DNA of 64,000 bases from Apiospora phragmitis. Taxonomy: Eukaryota; Ascomycota; Sordariomycetes; Amphisphaeriales; Apiosporaceae. Every line of letters starts with the position of its first letter. The stretch's first letter is position 1. Position numbers and translations under genes: made by a program. The DNA is taken from the NCBI GenBank assembly GCA_038363925.1, contig JAQQWL010000003.1:2046001-2110000 (forward strand), given 5' to 3'. This document shows, piece after piece, positions 60,260 through 64,000 of the stretch. The notes beneath the pieces were generated by a model. That model made no database searches, was not told where the DNA came from, and worked only from the letters and a program-made list of their open reading frames with translations.

Positions 60260-63004
60260 GGCTGCATTGGTCAAGCCACCTTATGCCGCCACGAATGAGT
60301 GCTTCAGGTGCTGGGGCTGTTGAAGATGTTTCCAAGAAGAAGGGGATGAATACTTACAAGAGTGGAAATGAGAAATGAGTAGGTAAGGTTGGCTTGATAG
60401 TGCAGAGACACGAGGTCTCAGAGATAGATAAGAAGCGATTGCTCTCAATTGATTTCTAGTCAAGACGAGTTTGTTGCACTTAGGGGCGTGCATACCCGAA
60501 GTTGTTTACGTGGGTGCCTGGGAGCTGATTGCAGATCGCTGTTGGTTGGGTGGTATTTTGGGGTGCCACAGGATCTGTAAATAACCTCTAGGTACCTACA
60601 TATTAATAGATCGCGTTACGCACTTCTTGGCGCGTATGTATTGGATTTTTCCATTGAAAGTTGTTTCACTCTCTTACGAGATGGTCTTGAAGTAATGGAT
60701 TACCTCATTCACATTGTCAGGGGAAAAGAGCATTGACGCTGATGAAGGACTACGGATTGAAGCAGCATCCATGGCATGGCCGAACGCCCACGACGACAGG
60801 CAATGTCTACATGTACCAAGCTATGTGGGCTATGTTCGAAACTTGCTTGTTGATAATCACTGCTCCAGCAGTACTGCGTAGAAAACGGAAGAGCAAAGAT
60901 TTTTAGACCAAGTCGACAAAGCTCCTGGTTTGTGCGCATACATACATGCAGGTAGGTACATCTCAGCAGTACGGCATTAAAAAGGCAGAAAGGCTTCCCG
61001 AATCCCGTCTTGCCATATATTGTTATACTCGATTAGGACACGTGCATGACTCTAGCCATGCACCTTCTTCTCATCAATTTCGGACCTTTCTATAAAGAGA
61101 GTTCAAGAAATTGGCTGTGACGTAAGTACCCAAACTACGGCACAGCTCCCTCCATGTTGTACTCCCAGTGCTCTGGTGCCCTAAAGTCGGGTGCTTTCAA
61201 TGAGCGGTTGCCACTCTTTCAAGAGGGTACGACATATCACAGCAGTAGTTCTTCTCCTCACTGTACGGTGTTTTATCGCCAATGTGTACCTCGTACTCAG
61301 TACTGTGCATTGTGACACTCAACACCACAACTTAAATCCAACAATCTACCTCGTTCTAATCATTGCAAACGCCCGGCACCTGCCTAGTGCATTCCACTGG
61401 ATTCTTCTTTGAGAGTGTAGTGCCCAGACCGTCCCATTAATTCAATCAATCTCAAATCCTAGGTTAAGGTTAAAAGCATCCCATACAAGCTAACAGATAC
61501 AGCCAATCAGATACGATTATTCCAGATATATCTCCACTGTACAAGCTGGACCTGCACCCCTAGAATATTGTGGGGGCGTACCTAGAGTACCACCCGCAAC
61601 CCACTTCTGCCACCCCGCGCTTTTGACCAATTCAATCCTCACAACAAACATTCTGGCACTTGAATTCGACGAACGACTGGTAGCCTGTTCAGGTGCTATT
61701 GGGTTTTCCGGGGTTGTATTGGAATAGTAACAATGTATAAGATGATATTCAAGTTCGATTTGCTTTAGACGTGGCTGTGTCTAAGGCGTACCTGCTCAGC
61801 TACCACTGTACTGAGTGTGGTGCTAAAACGATACAGCCCCTGTGCTCGTTACCGGACCACCGCCCCCCTTTTCGGAGACCCCTATTGGAGATACACATTT
61901 TCCACCAGGTACTGTCCCTGCTTATCCTTGTGAGCTAGTAATTAGACTGGAGATACGCCGTATTCAAGGCCTCTCTACTCCACTGATGATAGCCAAGCCC
62001 ACCGGATGATTCCCGAATCGAAGCTTGACTGACGACGGGTTTGGTTGCACAGCAGATAGTTTTACCAGAGCACCCCATATCCGGTTTCCACGCAGGATCA
62101 ACAATCTCGTGGTACCAAAAACCAGCAAATAAGAGAGACCGTTCAAGCTATCCCCCTTTGTGGCTAGGAACAGCCCGCGCGGTGGATAGTCGAAGCTGGT
62201 TTGTTCAGGTTCCTTCACGCTAGGCTTGGGGGTGGATGTGGTGGCTGGATCGGCAGTGGCTATGACGCTGGAGTGGATGTAGCGAAGGGATATATTTGAG
62301 TCAAAGTGAGTGGCAGGCGCTTAATAGGGACATATATTAGCCTCGGCATGCGGAGAAGTGATAGGCTTGCCACTGGCGAGCCGTATTGAAAATCAGAGCC
62401 TGTTTGAGAAACCTGGTGCTGCAGGGCGTAAATAGGTGTTGCCTCCTATGATTTTTCAAGTATCCTTTGAGCTTACTTTCACCTAAACACGAAAGACTCA
62501 CCTCGTACAGGGTACTTTGTGCGGCAGCACATCTTGTCCCCCCTTCATTTAAAGAATAATTTGCCAACCTGTTAGTTTACATCCTGACTTACTTATTAAG
62601 CAGACTGGAAGAAGAACATGTACTGCTTAAATTCGAGTGCAAAAGAAACCTGCACGCCTTTTGTTGTTATGGGGTCAAGCAGTACGATAAACAATAGGCT
62701 TTGACAATGACTCTCTCATATATTTTGGCAAAACTGAGAACTTTTGAATGTAAGGCTGGACGGAAGTATCATATCACGCTATAGAGTCCAAGCTACTGAC
62801 CGGCGGTGAAATTCGAGTTGATGAAGAGAAAATCCCTTCGCACCCCGGACTGAAACTTGCTGCAGGGCTTATCTCGCGAATATCTTCAAGAAGTCCTGGG
62901 CAGCTTTCCATCACTTTGGCGTACGGGGAGCTAGAAGGGTGATCCTCCTCTCTGAAAGCAAACTGAAGCCTTTTCTCAATCAACAGGGTGAAAGAAGCCA
63001 TTCA
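60260..63004. other. 2.7-kb intergenic region
   Basis: Normal composition. It holds the ABC promoter (up to about 61000) and the 3' flank of the next P450. No domain, tRNA or repeat seen; the small frames overlap on both strands. Confidence 0.5.
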
Positions 63005-64000
63005 TTACAAGGGAGTGAGCCTGACGTAGATCTGTCTCGGCATGCGGAAAAGCCGCTGCTGAGACTCCATACTATCCAGACCTTTGGGGACCTGCTCAAA
63101 CTTGAAATTCAATACCAACAGAACCAGATTTACTCGGAACTCCATCAATGCGAGATTCCGGCCTATGAGCACCCGCAATCGTTATTAGTCAAAAGGGGGT
63201 TTGCCCACGAAACCTGACCGCCGCCGAAGATGGAGGAGGCGACAGAGTGAAAGTATCAGGAAGGAAGAGGAGGGAGCATCATTACGTACCGTAGCACATC
63301 CTAGGCCCGGCCGAGAAGGCGAGCCGCGGGAACTTGCGCGGATTGAAGGACCCATCGTCGTTCAACCATCGCTCGGGCTCGAAGTCGTCCATGCCGCGCG
63401 GGTCCCAGTACGACTCGAAGTTGTCCTTGGAGGCGCGCGAGGTGTCGGACTGGAGGCCCTCGGGGATGTCGAGCGGCTTTGTGCCGATGTAGGGGTTGAG
63501 GAAGACGGTAACGCCCTTGGGGATCGGGTACCCAAGCGACTGGGTGTCGGTCGCCGTCATCCGCACGAGCCGGGGCGACGTGTTGGCGGCGCGGATCGAC
63601 TCCTCCATGAAGGCCTCCAGGTACGGGATCGAGGTGTAGAGGATGGACTTGGCCGACGGCTGCTCTCCGCCTTTGGATGCGCGCTCGGGGAAGGCGGCCT
63701 GGAGGACCTCTCGTAGCTTCTCCTGCTTGGAGGGGTTGGCCATGAGGAACTTGACGGACCATGAAAGCAACACCGCTTTGGTTTCGTGGCCCTATGACCC
63801 GTCATTACATCAGCTGTCTTTTCAAAATCTGGAGTCCCAATCTTCTAGCGGATGCGGTTTTCTTCTTACAGCAACTAAAATCATGAATAGTTCATCGTGA
63901 ATCTCCTTCTGAATTAATTTGGAGAATTTATCTTCGAGAGGCTCCCCGCGGCCCAATCGGGCAAGAAGTTGGCGACGCACGCCGGTCACCACGGCCGAAT
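63005..64000 (-). CDS. cytochrome P450, 3' part, continues beyond the window
   Basis: C-terminal half of a P450. Exons (minus): 64000-63870 (incomplete), 63791-63290 and 63162-63005, with introns 63792-63869 (GTAAGA...CATAG) and 63163-63289 (GTACGT...CATAG) keeping phase. The I-helix A-G-H-E-T spans the first junction, E-E-S-I-R is the ExxR helix, P-E-R-W follows, and the haem loop F-S-A-G-P-R-M-C-Y-G spans the second junction. It ends R-L-T-P-L. The visible frame is intact. AGHET resembles the class containing CYP5150-like and related fungal P450s, but the subfamily cannot be told. It may be another tailoring gene of the cluster. Confidence 0.88.

Overview
The window looks like nuclear DNA of a filamentous ascomycete (Pezizomycotina). 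The genes have short spliceosomal introns (about 50-160 bp, mostly GTAAGT-like donors and TAG/CAG acceptors). GC-balanced gene islands alternate with very AT-rich blocks that have almost no open frames, few CpA/TpG and many surviving CpG. That is the signature of repeat-induced point mutation (RIP) of transposons.

Layout. 1-12660: RIP-mutated transposon block with a pogo/Fot1-like copy (from 713), a complete LTR retrotransposon (2728-10340, 625-bp LTRs, CTTAA target duplication) and a second pogo-like remnant. 12661-34147: gene island with a DUF3716-type gene, a class III CoA-transferase, a self-sufficient P450/reductase fusion (CYP505 type), an HtrL/YibB-like gene, an AflR-type Zn2Cys6 regulator, a short-chain dehydrogenase, an FSH1/LovG-like serine hydrolase, an intronless P450 and a small secreted ML-domain protein. 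34150-45094: a 10.9-kb AT-rich nest bounded by about 43-bp inverted repeats and TA dinucleotides, containing a gypsy-type pol, a pogo copy, a solo LTR and LTR fragments. 45257-60259: a highly reducing polyketide synthase (KS-AT-DH-cMT-ER-KR-ACP) and a B-type full ABC transporter cut by a 1.94-kb TA-flanked TIR element. 63005-64000: the 3' half of another P450.

Taken together the genes read as one polyketide biosynthetic cluster. The PKS makes a reduced, C-methylated chain and has no thioesterase; the LovG-like hydrolase would release it. The P450s, SDR and CoA-transferase would tailor it, the AflR-type factor would regulate and the ABC pump would export. The product is not identifiable from sequence.

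Two features suggest a decaying cluster or a noisy assembly. The transporter is physically interrupted by a transposon. In addition the CoA-transferase, P450/reductase, HtrL-like, regulator, SDR, PKS and ABC genes each carry one or more small frame breaks, while the LovG-like hydrolase, the intronless P450 and the partial P450 are clean. I cannot separate natural decay from sequencing error without reads.
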